In this document: in pieces, positions 7,881-18,557 of the stretch
Layout of the letters: each line of letters starts with the position of its first letter
How positions within the stretch are numbered: position 1 is the first letter of the stretch
Source of the DNA: Methanomassiliicoccaceae archaeon
GTDB taxonomy: Archaea > Thermoplasmatota > Thermoplasmata > Methanomassiliicoccales > Methanomethylophilaceae
Assembly: GCA_016284295.1 (NCBI GenBank)
Contig: JAEEOP010000027.1
Span: 1-64,000 of the forward strand
Length of the DNA: 64,000 nt
Direction of reading: 5' to 3'
Program-made: the position numbers and the translations under genes
The notes under the pieces: model-generated
Told to the model about the DNA's origin: nothing
The model's database searches: none
What the model saw: only the letters and a program-made list of their open reading frames with translations

Positions 7881-10607
7881 TTACTGGGTACCGTCACCGA
7901 GCTTGTGGTGCCTGTCCAGGACCTTCAGGTGCTCGAGGTCGTTGTATCTGAACCTCTTCCTGTTGTCCTCGAAGGTGGTGTCCTTGGGGAACATCTTCTT
8001 GACGGTCTGGAGGATGATGCTTCCCATTCCCATGATGGGCTTTCCGAGGTTGATTCCGAACCTGGTCATACCGCATACGACGTGTCCAGGGTTGACGACA
8101 TCGTGGTGATCGAGGACGGTCTTGAGCTCCCTCATCTTCTTGACGGTAGGCACGTTGTGGATCACATCGAGCTGCCATGCGAAGAACACTCCGAGACCGG
8201 TAGACCTTCCTCCGAACTCCGCTGCCCTGTCTCCCATGTAGAAGTTGAATCCGAACGGGAGCATTCCGGTGAGGAGCTCGTCGTCCTTGAAGTAGTAGGG
8301 CATGAACAGGGTGGTGGACCTGTCGACCATGACTCCGATGATTCCTCCGGCCTCCATCTTCATCTCGTCGAATCCCTCGTAGCAGATGTCGACGTACTCT
8401 CCCCAGTTGTGGGTGGGGACGATGACCTCTGCGGGGATCTCTCCGACTCCGACCTTCCTGGCGCGGAACTCGTAGCACCTCTCCTCCCACTCGTGCTCTG
8501 CGACCTCGGTCGCGATCTTCCTTCCGCCCTGCTTCTCTGCGGCGGCGTCGGCGAACTGCTCGCCGAGGTCGTTGTGGGCGGCATCTCCCTGAAATGTCAC
8601 GAGGAACACGTTGGTGACATCGGGTGCGTGGATTCCGGCCTTGCGCTGGTTCTCGAAGTGCTTGAAATCGGACCATGCGATGTGCAGGGGGATGACGGAG
8701 GGGTTCTGGACGATCTCCTGGAGCTGGGGGTCGGCCATGCTGAGGCCGTCGTACTCGTATCCGGTGCACCTGATCTCTCCAATGGGGTAGATCCTGAACG
8801 TAACGGTTCCGAGGACTCCGAGGGTTCCCTCCGCTCCTGCGAAGAACTGGTTGAGGTTGTAGCTCATTCCGTAGGATCCCATGTTGTCGAATCCGGTGGT
8901 GACGATGGATCCGTCGTCCACGACGACGCAGGAGTTCAGGACGTTGTCCTTGGCGGATCCGTACTTGTAGGAACCGATTCCCATACCGTTGGTGGAGATC
9001 CATGCTCCGATGGTTCCCGCGGGGAAACTGGAGGGGTAGGATCCGATGATGTAACCCTTCTTCATGCATGCCTCGAGGAGTCTCTTCCATGTGCATCCTG
9101 CCTGGACCTTGACGTACCTCTCCTCGGTGTTGATCTCGAGGACCTTGTTCATCTTGGAGGTCATGTCGAGGACGATTCCGCCGAATGTGGGCATGCATCC
9201 TCCGAGACCCCATGTCGCGTTACCCCTGGGGGTAACCGGGATTCCGTTCTTGTACGCAATCTTCATGACGGCTGCGATCTGCTTGATGTTCTCGGGCCTG
9301 ACGATGACGTCGGGGATGCAGTTGAATGCGAGTCCGGCCTCCTTGGGAAGGGGTGCGAGGTCATGGCAGTAGATGATCCTGTCCATTCCGTTGGTGTTGA
9401 CGTTCTTTGCTCCGACGGCCTCCTTGAGAGCCTCGAGGATCTCGGGGGTGACCTTGCGGTCGAACTTGGGGTCCTTGGGCTTGTAGCCGAGGTATCCCTC
9501 CGTAACCTTCTTCACGAAGTTGTTGGTGGCCTCTGTGCGGTACTTGCTGCTGCACTTGCATGCGTACCTTCCGCCAAGGGCCTCTGCCTTCTCGACGAGT
9601 GCGTCGATGTCGGCTCCCTCTCCGTGCCTAATCTTGACTGCGACCGTGGTGCAGTCGGGGACGTTTCCGGCGACCTTGTAACCTGCGGTCCTCGCCTCGT
9701 CGAGGAATGCTGCCAGGTTCTTGACGGGGATGTAGAATGTGCGTGCTGTGGGGCACATGCAAGCGGCTCCCTCGATGCCGGTCCAGAGGTCATCGTCGAT
9801 CTTGTTAGCTCCCTCGAAGAACGCATCGGTGGCGCTGACGTCGAGGTCGACGAATGCCTCGTCCCCCTGGTATGCGAGGACGGCCTTGTTCTCGTTGAAC
9901 GAGATGTGGAGGGGCTTGACGGAGGGCTCCTGGGCGATGGTCTCCAACGCCTTCTGGAGGTCTGCGAAAGCTCCGAACTCGTAAGCGACGGCCTTGGTGA
10001 CACCTGCGGGGACCATCTTGATCGTAACTGCTGTGATGATTCCGATCCTTCCGGAGGATGCGAGGTAGGTCTGGGTCAGGTTGTAACCGGACATGTAGTA
10101 TCCGATGATGTCGTAACCTGTCTCGATCGCTCCTCCGCTGCAGTCGACGGCGAAGACGTTGTAGACGTTGTCCTTGACGGTTCCGTACTTGTAGGATCCG
10201 ACGCAGGGGGACTCGGTGTAGACCCAATCCTCGACGGTCATGTCGGCTCCGGCGGGGCGGGCTCCGATGGTGAAGCCCTTCTCCTCGACTGCCTTCAGCA
10301 GGTCGCTGAACTTGCATCCGACCTGGACCTTGACGGTCATGTTGACGGTGTCGATGAACTCGATGGCCTTCATGTTCTTGAAGTCGAAGACGACCTCTCC
10401 TGCATCGTGGTGCCTGGCTGCCTTCGTGGTGACTGCTCCCTTGGCGTCCATGACGGCCTTGACTGTTGCGATGACATCCGCCTGGTTGGCGGGTGCGACG
10501 ACTGTGCACTCCCCGTCCTTGCAGATCTTGCCCTCGCCGATCACTGTTGCGATGCGGTCGAGGACCTCCTCGGAGACGGGTGCTCCATTGTATTCAAGCG
10601 ACTTCAT
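7881..10607 (-). CDS. Double-length GlcD-like FAD-linked oxidoreductase (two tandem FAD-binding_4-type halves)
   Basis: Both halves contain parallel blocks (KVQVGCKFSDLLKAVEEKGFTIG / KVQAGCTWKRLLEACMKKGYIIG; GSYKYGTVKDNV / GSYKYGSAKDNV; PSVKPLHISF / PSVIPLHIAW). Start at 10607 chosen from the GGAGGT spacing; the ORF is open to 10655. Confidence 0.75.
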   Translation of the reverse strand: MKSLEYNGAPVSEEVLDRIATVIGEGKICKDGECTVVAPANQADVIATVKAVMDAKGAVTTKAARHHDAGEVVFDFKNMKAIEFIDTVNMTVKVQVGCKFSDLLKAVEEKGFTIGARPAGADMTVEDWVYTESPCVGSYKYGTVKDNVYNVFAVDCSGGAIETGYDIIGYYMSGYNLTQTYLASSGRIGIITAVTIKMVPAGVTKAVAYEFGAFADLQKALETIAQEPSVKPLHISFNENKAVLAYQGDEAFVDLDVSATDAFFEGANKIDDDLWTGIEGAACMCPTARTFYIPVKNLAAFLDEARTAGYKVAGNVPDCTTVAVKIRHGEGADIDALVEKAEALGGRYACKCSSKYRTEATNNFVKKVTEGYLGYKPKDPKFDRKVTPEILEALKEAVGAKNVNTNGMDRIIYCHDLAPLPKEAGLAFNCIPDVIVRPENIKQIAAVMKIAYKNGIPVTPRGNATWGLGGCMPTFGGIVLDMTSKMNKVLEINTEERYVKVQAGCTWKRLLEACMKKGYIIGSYPSSFPAGTIGAWISTNGMGIGSYKYGSAKDNVLNSCVVVDDGSIVTTGFDNMGSYGMSYNLNQFFAGAEGTLGVLGTVTFRIYPIGEIRCTGYEYDGLSMADPQLQEIVQNPSVIPLHIAWSDFKHFENQRKAGIHAPDVTNVFLVTFQGDAAHNDLGEQFADAAAEKQGGRKIATEVAEHEWEERCYEFRARKVGVGEIPAEVIVPTHNWGEYVDICYEGFDEMKMEAGGIIGVMVDRSTTLFMPYYFKDDELLTGMLPFGFNFYMGDRAAEFGGRSTGLGVFFAWQLDVIHNVPTVKKMRELKTVLDHHDVVNPGHVVCGMTRFGINLGKPIMGMGSIILQTVKKMFPKDTTFEDNRKRFRYNDLEHLKVLDRHHKLGDGTQ

Positions 10608-10703
10608 TTTCTTCATACCTCCACATAGTGTGGACTGAATGGATGTTTGAGTCATGTTCTATAATATAAAGGGAATCTATCCAGAATGAGAAAGGAATGA
10701 GAT

Positions 10704-11120
10704 TCAATGAGATTGATGGAAAGGCCTGAGGCCGGCGGTATCGACAAGACGTTCGAGGGATTGCCCTTCGGCCTTGAAGAGATGTGTCCTGCATCTGCAG
10801 TCGGAGCATCCGAAACCGTCGTGGACCGGTGTCATGCCGCATTCCATGCATAGCTGTGCCAGACTGCATTCCGGAATGAAATCCGGATAGGACTCGAGGG
10901 CGGAAACGGAATCGGCGGCCATTGTCAGATTGTCTATGTGCCATCTGACCTTCTTGTCCTTCGACAAATGCCTTCCGAGCCTCTGGTCGAGGCCGCCCAT
11001 GGCACTGCCCGCATAGACGTATGTGCCCTTCGAAAAAGATAAGGTCCCCAGGGCACCGACGCGGATCTCTGCATCGGCCCCTAGGTCGATCCTGAGCACG
11101 TATGTGCCCTTGCGGATCAT
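10704..11120 (-). CDS. DUF123 / GIY-YIG-like protein
   Basis: GTYVLRIDLGADAEIRVGALGTLSFSKGTYVYAGSAMGGLDQRLGRHLSKDKKVRWHIDNL is DUF123-like. Confidence 0.8.
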   Translation of the reverse strand: MIRKGTYVLRIDLGADAEIRVGALGTLSFSKGTYVYAGSAMGGLDQRLGRHLSKDKKVRWHIDNLTMAADSVSALESYPDFIPECSLAQLCMECGMTPVHDGFGCSDCRCRTHLFKAEGQSLERLVDTAGLRPFHQSH

Positions 11121-12055
11121 TGTTTATGGGAATCCTCGTACTCGACCTGCGAACGGGTCTTGATACGGATGATGACGCTGCTCTCGTCGATCCTGGAGGG
11201 CTGTATGTACGCTACCTCTCCGAGCTTCCTGCCGTAGACCATCACGTTCTCCAGATAATCGTGATGCTCCGCGTAGGGGATCTTTATCCTCAGTCCGTCC
11301 AGATGGAGGACCATCGGCGCGGGCCTGAGGCACATGTCGATCGGCTCGTACTCCTGGAGGATCTGCTTGACCTCGGCGGGGTGAACGAAGAGGGGGTCCT
11401 CCTCGATGGAGAGCTTCCTGTCCTTGAGGACGGCCTCCACCGTGTCGGAGATCTCGTCGAGCTTGGCCCTGTCCTCGGCATCCTTCATCCTGGCGGCCTT
11501 CCTGCCTACCCCGGTGACGATCGCATCATAGGTGTCCTCCTTGCCCTCGGGCATCGGTCCGGAGACCAGCACCACGGGGACGTGGAGGTCCCTGATCAGC
11601 TCGGTCTTCTTCTCAACACAGGTCTTGAAGTTGCCCAGACAGAACACGCATGCATCGTACTCGTCGATGATGCCCTTCTCCACAGCGGAGATCTGCGAGG
11701 TGTTCTTCCCTCTGCCCCTTGCCAGGCCCATGACGACTGTGACCGCTCCGGCCCTTCTCAGGATCTCGGCTATGTCGCAGATCGGGTGGGGCATGTGGTG
11801 CCTTCCGAGCGTGGGTCCGACGACCGCGATCTCGGTACCGGCCAGGGGGACCTCCTTGACGTCCCCTCCGATGTCCCTGCAGAGCCTGCTAATCTCCTCC
11901 TTGTCCTCTCCGGGCACGGACATGATCACCGTGAGCATCTGAGAGCTCCTATTCTTCTGGAGAACCACCCCTCCAACGTCCTCGATGAGCTCGAAGAGCT
12001 CGTCGGAACGGTAGATCCCTCCGTCGTACATCATGACCTCAAACATCTGCGACAC
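11117..12055 (-). CDS. Methanogenesis marker protein 7
   Basis: 312 aa (MFEVMMYDGGIYRSDELFELIEDVGG...); family from sequence impression plus cluster context. Confidence 0.7.
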   Translation of the reverse strand: MSQMFEVMMYDGGIYRSDELFELIEDVGGVVLQKNRSSQMLTVIMSVPGEDKEEISRLCRDIGGDVKEVPLAGTEIAVVGPTLGRHHMPHPICDIAEILRRAGAVTVVMGLARGRGKNTSQISAVEKGIIDEYDACVFCLGNFKTCVEKKTELIRDLHVPVVLVSGPMPEGKEDTYDAIVTGVGRKAARMKDAEDRAKLDEISDTVEAVLKDRKLSIEEDPLFVHPAEVKQILQEYEPIDMCLRPAPMVLHLDGLRIKIPYAEHHDYLENVMVYGRKLGEVAYIQPSRIDESSVIIRIKTRSQVEYEDSHKQ

Positions 12056-12605
12056 CTCCCATGGACTTGTGGACCGCCATGCCTTCCTCCATCATGGCGG
12101 GCTCCATCAGCTCCTCCGTGGCGACCACGGTGATGACACCGCCGTCGATCAAGGTGCGGCGATTCTTGATGCCCTCGGGCATGGACCTCCAGATGGCACC
12201 CATGATCTCCCTCAGGTCCTGCTCGCCCGATGATATGACCATCTGCTGCAGCTCGGACATCTTGGCGTTGGCCACCTCGATGTCGAAACGTGTCTGCTGT
12301 ATGACCCTGTTCCTGCCGTAGGCGGTCCACAGCGCCTTGAGGATGTCGGGAGCGTAGCGCTCCTGGGTGATCGTGATGTATGTCGTCGATCCCTCCTCCC
12401 TGACGTTGGCCACGTCGACCACGGTCTTGTTGCCGGGGTCGGCCTTCAGCACTATCGAGAAGACGAAGAGCGGGACCGAGGGCTTCAGGACCAGCTTGGC
12501 CCTGTCGATAAGGACGGCCTTGTTCAGATCGCTCATCGTGTCCTCGAAGAGCTTCTTGTATGCAGGCTCCCCGAACTTGTCCTCTCCTATTATCTCTACA
12601 TCCAT
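12039..12605 (-). CDS. Methanogenesis marker protein 17
   Basis: MDVEIIGEDKFGEPAYKKLFEDTMSDL...; position in the marker cluster. Confidence 0.75.
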   Translation of the reverse strand: MDVEIIGEDKFGEPAYKKLFEDTMSDLNKAVLIDRAKLVLKPSVPLFVFSIVLKADPGNKTVVDVANVREEGSTTYITITQERYAPDILKALWTAYGRNRVIQQTRFDIEVANAKMSELQQMVISSGEQDLREIMGAIWRSMPEGIKNRRTLIDGGVITVVATEELMEPAMMEEGMAVHKSMGGVADV

Positions 12606-12614
12606 GGAGACCCC

Positions 12615-13841
12615 TCACAGGAATCCTGAGCTCAGCAGGGCGCCGCCGACCGCTCCGATGTACTGGGAGTCCGGCGGCACTATGGGCTGCTCACCCAGGA
12701 CCTCTCCGATCTGAGTGACCAGTCCGGAGATCAGAGACGTTCCCCCGACCTGGATGATCGGGTGCCTGACATCGATCTCCTGGAGCTGCTGCTCGTAGAC
12801 CTGCTCGGCGACGGAGTGGCATGCGGCGCATGCAACGTCCTCGAACCTCTTTCCCTCTCCGAGCGTCGTGACCAGGTCCTGGATTCCGAAGACGGAACAG
12901 TAGGAGTTCATCTTGGCGTTCCTCCAGTCTCCCTGGTCCGCCAGCCTTCCCAGCTCTGTGATGTCGATCTTGAGCCTGTTGGATGTCATCTGAAGGAACC
13001 TTCCGGACGCTCCGGCGCAGATTCCTCCCATGGTGAAGTTGTCGGGGATACCGTCCCTGACGGTGATGGCCTTGTTGTCCATTCCTCCGATGTCGATGAT
13101 GGTGGCCTCTCCCTTCTGCTTGTTGGCGAGCCATACGGCTCCCTTGGAGTTGACGGTCAGCTCCTCCTGGACCAGCTTGGCCTTGAAGTGCTCGCCTAGT
13201 GTGAAACGTCCGTATCCGGTAGTACCGATGGCCTCGATCTGGTCGAAGGATACACCGGCCTGCTCCAAGGCGTTGTTGAGCACCTGGGTGGCCGATTCCA
13301 CGACGACCGCTCCCGAGGGCGTCCAGTCCTTTCCGATGATCTTGTTGTTCTCCATGACGACGGCCTTGGTGGTGGACGAACCGGAGTCCAGCCCGACCGT
13401 CAGACCGGTCTGCCTCTCCCTTGCGAGGAGCTCCTTCCTGGTGACGATGGTCACCAACGCTTCCATCCTGGTCAGGAGCTGGGATGCCTTGAGCCTCTCC
13501 GTGAACGAGTATGTGACCACAGGGAGGTTCGTGTGCTCCTGGATGTACCTCCTGAGCTCGTTCCTTACCAGCGCGGCCTCGGCGCACCTGAAGCATGTGG
13601 TGATGAACACCGCATCCGCCTCGTACCTTCCGGAGGCGAGCTCCGCGGCCCTTGCGATCATGAGCTTCAGCTGGGGGGACCTGGGCTTGAATCCGAAGTC
13701 CTCGACTGCCTTGTCTATGTCCGCCGCAGACACATCGGGGTACACGATGGATGCCCCGACGGACCTGGCGGCCTTCTCTATCTCGTACTGGACGCTGCTG
13801 TACTCTGTACCGCATGACAACTGCGCGATCTTGATGGTCAT
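12615..13841 (-). CDS. Methanogenesis marker protein 15 (BadF/BadG/HgdC-type ATPase)
   Basis: [15 protein letters not shown]..., [40 protein letters not shown]. Confidence 0.82.
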   Translation of the reverse strand: MTIKIAQLSCGTEYSSVQYEIEKAARSVGASIVYPDVSAADIDKAVEDFGFKPRSPQLKLMIARAAELASGRYEADAVFITTCFRCAEAALVRNELRRYIQEHTNLPVVTYSFTERLKASQLLTRMEALVTIVTRKELLARERQTGLTVGLDSGSSTTKAVVMENNKIIGKDWTPSGAVVVESATQVLNNALEQAGVSFDQIEAIGTTGYGRFTLGEHFKAKLVQEELTVNSKGAVWLANKQKGEATIIDIGGMDNKAITVRDGIPDNFTMGGICAGASGRFLQMTSNRLKIDITELGRLADQGDWRNAKMNSYCSVFGIQDLVTTLGEGKRFEDVACAACHSVAEQVYEQQLQEIDVRHPIIQVGGTSLISGLVTQIGEVLGEQPIVPPDSQYIGAVGGALLSSGFL

Positions 13842-14272
13842 TTCAATCCCTCCATCCATTCCTTGGCCTGTGCTACGAAGTTGACCGCATCCTCGTCGGT
13901 CTCGGGGTACCTCACCGTCAGGGTGGGGATTCCGCGCCTGTGCACCAGGTACTTGATCATGAGGTTGGAACGCTCGCATCCGACGCATCCGAAGCTGTAG
14001 GGGCAGTCCTCCATGATTATGGCCGCATCGGCCTCCTCGATGAGGGGTCCCCAGAGGGCCATCCTTCCCCTGATTCCGGAAGGGACCTCAATCCCTGCGT
14101 ACTTCAGTCCTTTCACAACATCGTCGAGCGTAACGTTCATCGGCGGCATGTCAACCTCCAGATTGTCAACTCTCTCCTGTATGGCCGCCATCGTGCTGAG
14201 CGGCTCGTGCCCGAACCTCTCGACCAGGTCGAAGAGGACCAGGCTGTTCGGGGGGTCTATGAAGATCTTCAT
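13838..14272 (-). CDS. Methanogenesis marker protein 5
   Basis: [26 protein letters not shown]...[14 protein letters not shown]; start set at the internal ATG overlapping the upstream stop. Confidence 0.75.
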   Translation of the reverse strand: MKIFIDPPNSLVLFDLVERFGHEPLSTMAAIQERVDNLEVDMPPMNVTLDDVVKGLKYAGIEVPSGIRGRMALWGPLIEEADAAIIMEDCPYSFGCVGCERSNLMIKYLVHRRGIPTLTVRYPETDEDAVNFVAQAKEWMEGLK

Positions 14273-14691
14273 CACTGCACCTCGCATATCTTCTTGAAAG
14301 CTTTTACATCAAGACGTTTCCTGTCCTCCTTGGGACTGTAACTTGCACCTTTCTCCACCTGATCCAGGCCGTACTGTATCTTGGCGAGCAGTGCCCACTC
14401 CTCCTCGAGCTGGGCGAATCCAGGCCTCGTGCCGTGCTGTGCGCGGCATCTGCGCGGGTCGCTGCACCTGTACGCCCTGATCTTGGAGAACACCTCGTTG
14501 GGGTAGGTCTCCCTGACCTTGGCCAGGATCTCCCTGACCTTCACCCTGGGCGCCTCCACCAGGCATCCGTAGCATGTCTCCTTGACGAGAACCTCATCGC
14601 CGAAGGAATGCACCATGCGGACGAGCTGGTCCGGTGTGAGCATGGACCTCGGCGAGATCATGAACAATCTGGTTTCCCTCTCTTCACTCAT
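14272..14691 (-). CDS. Methanogenesis marker protein 6
   Basis: [30 protein letters not shown]...CYGCLVEAP; cluster context. Confidence 0.75.
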   Translation of the reverse strand: MSEERETRLFMISPRSMLTPDQLVRMVHSFGDEVLVKETCYGCLVEAPRVKVREILAKVRETYPNEVFSKIRAYRCSDPRRCRAQHGTRPGFAQLEEEWALLAKIQYGLDQVEKGASYSPKEDRKRLDVKAFKKICEVQ

Positions 14692-16205
14692 AGATCCACC
14701 TCTCTGATGTATACGATATCGTCGTCGTTCAGACCGTCCATCAGCCTGTCCAGGTCGTCATCGAACTTACCGATGAGGTTCGTACCGTAGGGCTCCTCTC
14801 CGGTGGGTCCGTGCTCCTTGCTGTCCTGGAGCCTTATACCGATGAGACCGTGGTACGGCCTGGCCTGGTTGGTGATTCCGATATCTCCGCGTTTGACCTT
14901 CTTGAACGGGTCCTGGGGGACGATGTCCTTGCCCCTCATCTCGTCACCGTAGAACGTGACCATGGGCAGACCCTCGAAGGTGAACTGGACCGTCATCGAC
15001 CCTATGGGCTTGTGGCTGAGGCCGGTGACCTTCCTGAAGTAATGTACGCTCCTCGGATCCTTGTCCGTGAGCTTGATCTTGAACACGCGATCCTTCTTGA
15101 CACCGAACGTCTCCACCTTGCCTTCCGCCAATGCGGTGACGGTCTGCTCCGGGGTCTGCTCGACGATGATAGCATCGTCCGACGTGTCGCCGGTCCTGAC
15201 GGCCTCGACGCCTGCGGCCTTGAGGAACTCCTCCCCGGCCTTCTGCGTCATGCCCACCGCCAACGTGCGGGGAGGCTGCGTCTGGATTGTGAATATGTCG
15301 TCCTTGGACGCGTACTCGACGATGGCCAGACCGTTGACGACCTGGCCTGCGATGTTGTGCGAGACGGACTGCTGCCTGCGGTCCTTGAGGATGTACAGCC
15401 TTCCCTGGCCGACCCCCTCGCACCTCACGGCGACGCATCCCCTGTCCCTGACGCCGTTGTCCTCCTTGGGTATCTCGACGTCCAGGTCCTCCGAGCATGC
15501 GACGAAGCTTCCGGTCACATCTGTGGCCCTCATGTATCCGTTGTTGGAGAGGACCATGATATGCTCCGCAGATGCGGGAGATTTGTTGTCCAATGCGATG
15601 GTGACCGCGGTCTCCACCTTGTACCCCTCCTCCATCTTCATGGAGAGGTCCTTGGTGACGATCACGTTCTCCGTGCTGATCTCCGACATCATCGGGCGGA
15701 CGGAGAGGATCTCGTCCCCTTCCTTGAACAGGTCTATGAGATGCCTTCCGACGGTGATTCTTCCGATGACCGCCTTCCCGGCCCCGTAGGACCCCTTATG
15801 GCTGTCCTTGGCGACCATCATGTAGGTGGTCCTGTTGTCGAACCCTCCGAGGGAAAGGAACACATCGTATGTCCTGTAGCCGTACTCGCCCCTGTCCGTG
15901 GCGAGCTCCGTGGGGAACGATCCGAATGCGATGATGTTGTGCGTCACCCACCTGGATGTCACACCGATCATGTGCTCGGCGCAGAGCGCCTTCCACATCC
16001 TCGCCTCGGGCGTGTCGTTGAGATGCATGACGAGGGTTCCGCGGGACGTCTCGATCTCGAAGTCGCTGGTCTCCTGGACCAGCTTCTCCTCCGAGAGGTG
16101 GACGGCGATCAGCGTGTCCTTGTAATACGTCTCACCGGCGATGGCCGTCTTGAGGGTCGCTCCCTTCTTCAGGCTCTTCTCCTTGCCGTTGACTATAACC
16201 TTCAT
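14688..16205 (-). CDS. Methanogenesis marker protein 3
   Basis: 505 aa, [22 protein letters not shown]...; cluster context. Confidence 0.78.
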   Translation of the reverse strand: MKVIVNGKEKSLKKGATLKTAIAGETYYKDTLIAVHLSEEKLVQETSDFEIETSRGTLVMHLNDTPEARMWKALCAEHMIGVTSRWVTHNIIAFGSFPTELATDRGEYGYRTYDVFLSLGGFDNRTTYMMVAKDSHKGSYGAGKAVIGRITVGRHLIDLFKEGDEILSVRPMMSEISTENVIVTKDLSMKMEEGYKVETAVTIALDNKSPASAEHIMVLSNNGYMRATDVTGSFVACSEDLDVEIPKEDNGVRDRGCVAVRCEGVGQGRLYILKDRRQQSVSHNIAGQVVNGLAIVEYASKDDIFTIQTQPPRTLAVGMTQKAGEEFLKAAGVEAVRTGDTSDDAIIVEQTPEQTVTALAEGKVETFGVKKDRVFKIKLTDKDPRSVHYFRKVTGLSHKPIGSMTVQFTFEGLPMVTFYGDEMRGKDIVPQDPFKKVKRGDIGITNQARPYHGLIGIRLQDSKEHGPTGEEPYGTNLIGKFDDDLDRLMDGLNDDDIVYIREVDL

Positions 16206-16828
16206 CGGTGCTCACGCTCCGGAAGCATTGACTGGACCTTCGACACGATCTCGTCGAGCTTGTCCTGGGAGCATGTGACTCCCCTGACGACCCCGTTGAC
16301 GATCTCTACGATGGTACCTTTGGTGTCTATCTTGTCCTCTGGAGGCATGACCGCCTTGGTCTTCACACCGACGGCGGCGAAGTCCTCATAATCCACTGGA
16401 CACTGCGCCACGATGATGGCTGGGATGTTCACGTTCCTCAGGATCAGCCTCGCTTTGTAGATGATGTGCATGCGGACGTTGCCCAGGTGGATCAACGCCA
16501 CCTTGAACTGCTGGATCCTCTCCACCTCTATCGGATCGAGTCCGAAGTAGCTACCGGTGGTCATATCCGGCGCATCCGCCGGGACTCCCGATCCCGCGTT
16601 CACGACCATGACGCTGGTGTCGATACCTTCCTCACGCAGCGCATACGTGATCTCGCAGACCGGTTTCGTGATGTGCCTCCTGCTGGGGCCCATCGCGATG
16701 GCTATGACGTCCCTGCCGGACTCGGACAGCGTGGCCCTTGCGGCCAGGCCTCCTCCGGCACCGAGACCCATGGATTCCCTGCACTCCACGAAGCTGAGGT
16801 GTCTCCCCATCTTCTGCTTCATGTTCAT
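16202..16828 (-). CDS. mcrC: Methyl-coenzyme M reductase I operon protein C-like (McrC)
   Basis: [52 protein letters not shown] is McrC-like; overlaps the atwA stop. Confidence 0.8.
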   Translation of the reverse strand: MNMKQKMGRHLSFVECRESMGLGAGGGLAARATLSESGRDVIAIAMGPSRRHITKPVCEITYALREEGIDTSVMVVNAGSGVPADAPDMTTGSYFGLDPIEVERIQQFKVALIHLGNVRMHIIYKARLILRNVNIPAIIVAQCPVDYEDFAAVGVKTKAVMPPEDKIDTKGTIVEIVNGVVRGVTCSQDKLDEIVSKVQSMLPEREHR

Positions 16829-18432
16829 TCACCTTCTGGTACAGGCTCCTTGTCGAATGATTCCAGGATCTCCTTCGGATCGCCGATTGCCATGATCTTT
16901 CCGCCCTTCATGAACGCGGCGCGGTCGCAGCAGTTCAGGACGAAGTCCATGTCGTGGCTGACGACGACGAAGGTCTCGCCGAGGGTGTCCCTCGCCCTGA
17001 TGACGGACTTGGCGATGATCGTCTTGGTGATCGGATCCATGGTTCCCGTGGGTTCGTCCAGGATGATGATGCGAGGCTCCTTGATGAGGACCTGTGCGAA
17101 CGCGATCCTCTGGCATTCTCCCACAGACAGGGAATCGGGGTACGAGTACAGGATCTTCTCGACGTCGTTCTTGGGGAATCCGACGCTGATCAGCACCTGG
17201 ATGGCCTTGACCTTTGCGAGCTCCGCGGGCATCTTCATTCCGATGCATGTGCTCAGGTTCTGCAGCACAGTGTCGAACGGATAGAGGGTGTACTCCTGGT
17301 GGAGGAATCCGATGTATGGGGTGGCCCTTCCCTTTCCGGCGTATCCCTCCTCGGACATGTTGACCCAATCGTCACCGATCCTGATCTTGACCTCCCCTCC
17401 GGTAGCGGGGGACATTCCCGCGATCATACGGGACGTGGTGGTCTTACCGGCACCGGAGTAACCTACGAGCGCGAAGATCTCCTTCTCCTTGATGTCGAAT
17501 GTGACTCCGTCAACGGCCTTGACCACTCCTCTGACGACGGAGAAGTAGTGCTTCTTCGCATCGTTGCAGACGATGAGCGGGTCACCGACCTTTCCGTGGG
17601 AGGACTTCTCGAAGTGATAGTCCTTCATGAACGCCTGGGAGATCTCCTTGGGGTCGCCGTGCATGACGACGTTACCCGCATCCAGGAGCATGGCCTGGTC
17701 CGCCATCCTGTCGATGGCCTCGGGCCAGTGGGATGCGAACACCATGGCGATGCCGTTCTGCTTGACGTAGTCGATCAATCCCCTGTGCACGGTCTCCGCC
17801 GTGGTGGGGTCCAATGTTCCTGTGGGCTCATCGGCAAGGAACAGCAGGGGCCTCTTGGCCAGCTGCCTCGCCATGACGACACGCTGCTTCTCTCCTCCGG
17901 ACAGGTCCCTAGCGATGTGCGTGGTCCTGTGCGTCATGTCGACGAGCTTCAGCATCTCGATCGCGCGCTGGATACGGTCGTCCCCCTTTACATCCTCGGG
18001 GATGGCCTCCATGACGTTCTCGATGACGGTCATGTCTCCGAAGAGGGCGAATGTCCTCTGGAGCATAATGGATATGCGACCCTTTATGTTTTGCCTGAGA
18101 GGGTCGTCATGCTTAAGGGACCAGAAATCCACGGCCTGCGTGTTGGTCTCCCCGCCGCACAGTGTACAGGGCTTGCCCTTGTAGGGAAGGTCGAGGTTGC
18201 CACATTTCTTACACTGGTTAAGGTTGTAGATTACACGTCCGGAATCGGGCTTGTAATCATCGTTACCCCTCAGAATGTGGATGAGGACGCTCTTTCCAGC
18301 AGCACTCTTTCCGATTAATCCTAAGATGTCACCAGTAGTCAACTTGGCACTAACGTTGTTGAGCGAGACGCGTCCTTCGAAGGACTTGCTCACATTCTCA
18401 ATTACCAAAAGTTCTACCGACTCTTGAGCCAT
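16825..18432 (-). CDS. atwA: Methyl-CoM reductase activation component A2 (dual ABC ATPase, AtwA)
   Basis: Two Walker A ([24 protein letters not shown]) and signature motifs, plus inserted zinc-binding [21 protein letters not shown]; start [20 protein letters not shown]. Confidence 0.88.
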   Translation of the reverse strand: MAQESVELLVIENVSKSFEGRVSLNNVSAKLTTGDILGLIGKSAAGKSVLIHILRGNDDYKPDSGRVIYNLNQCKKCGNLDLPYKGKPCTLCGGETNTQAVDFWSLKHDDPLRQNIKGRISIMLQRTFALFGDMTVIENVMEAIPEDVKGDDRIQRAIEMLKLVDMTHRTTHIARDLSGGEKQRVVMARQLAKRPLLFLADEPTGTLDPTTAETVHRGLIDYVKQNGIAMVFASHWPEAIDRMADQAMLLDAGNVVMHGDPKEISQAFMKDYHFEKSSHGKVGDPLIVCNDAKKHYFSVVRGVVKAVDGVTFDIKEKEIFALVGYSGAGKTTTSRMIAGMSPATGGEVKIRIGDDWVNMSEEGYAGKGRATPYIGFLHQEYTLYPFDTVLQNLSTCIGMKMPAELAKVKAIQVLISVGFPKNDVEKILYSYPDSLSVGECQRIAFAQVLIKEPRIIILDEPTGTMDPITKTIIAKSVIRARDTLGETFVVVSHDMDFVLNCCDRAAFMKGGKIMAIGDPKEILESFDKEPVPEGE

Positions 18433-18540
18433 GTTCCCCTCTACACCCTCGCCCCTTAAAAGACTATGCGCGCGACTGTGTATGTCTGGACTAGCGTAAT
18501 TATAGTTGAAAACTAAACTATTGCAAACATTATATAAATT

Positions 18541-18557
18541 GGATGCACAATGCATCC
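18541..18557. promoter_or_regulatory. Palindromic candidate operator at the start of the DUF4443/DUF2111-like gene
   Basis: GGATGCA-CAA-TGCATCC, next to 'attatataaatt' (TATA-like) in the atwA/regulator divergent interval. Confidence 0.4.

Noticed and set aside
7905-10628. 907-aa plus-strand ORF opposite the GlcD-like gene
   Set aside because: Codon-bias shadow: low-complexity V/D/L/G/S-rich translation exactly antisense to a strongly supported protein.
12615-13988. Extended 457-aa start for marker protein 15
   Set aside because: Residues before [15 protein letters not shown] are an alternate frame of the marker 5 gene.
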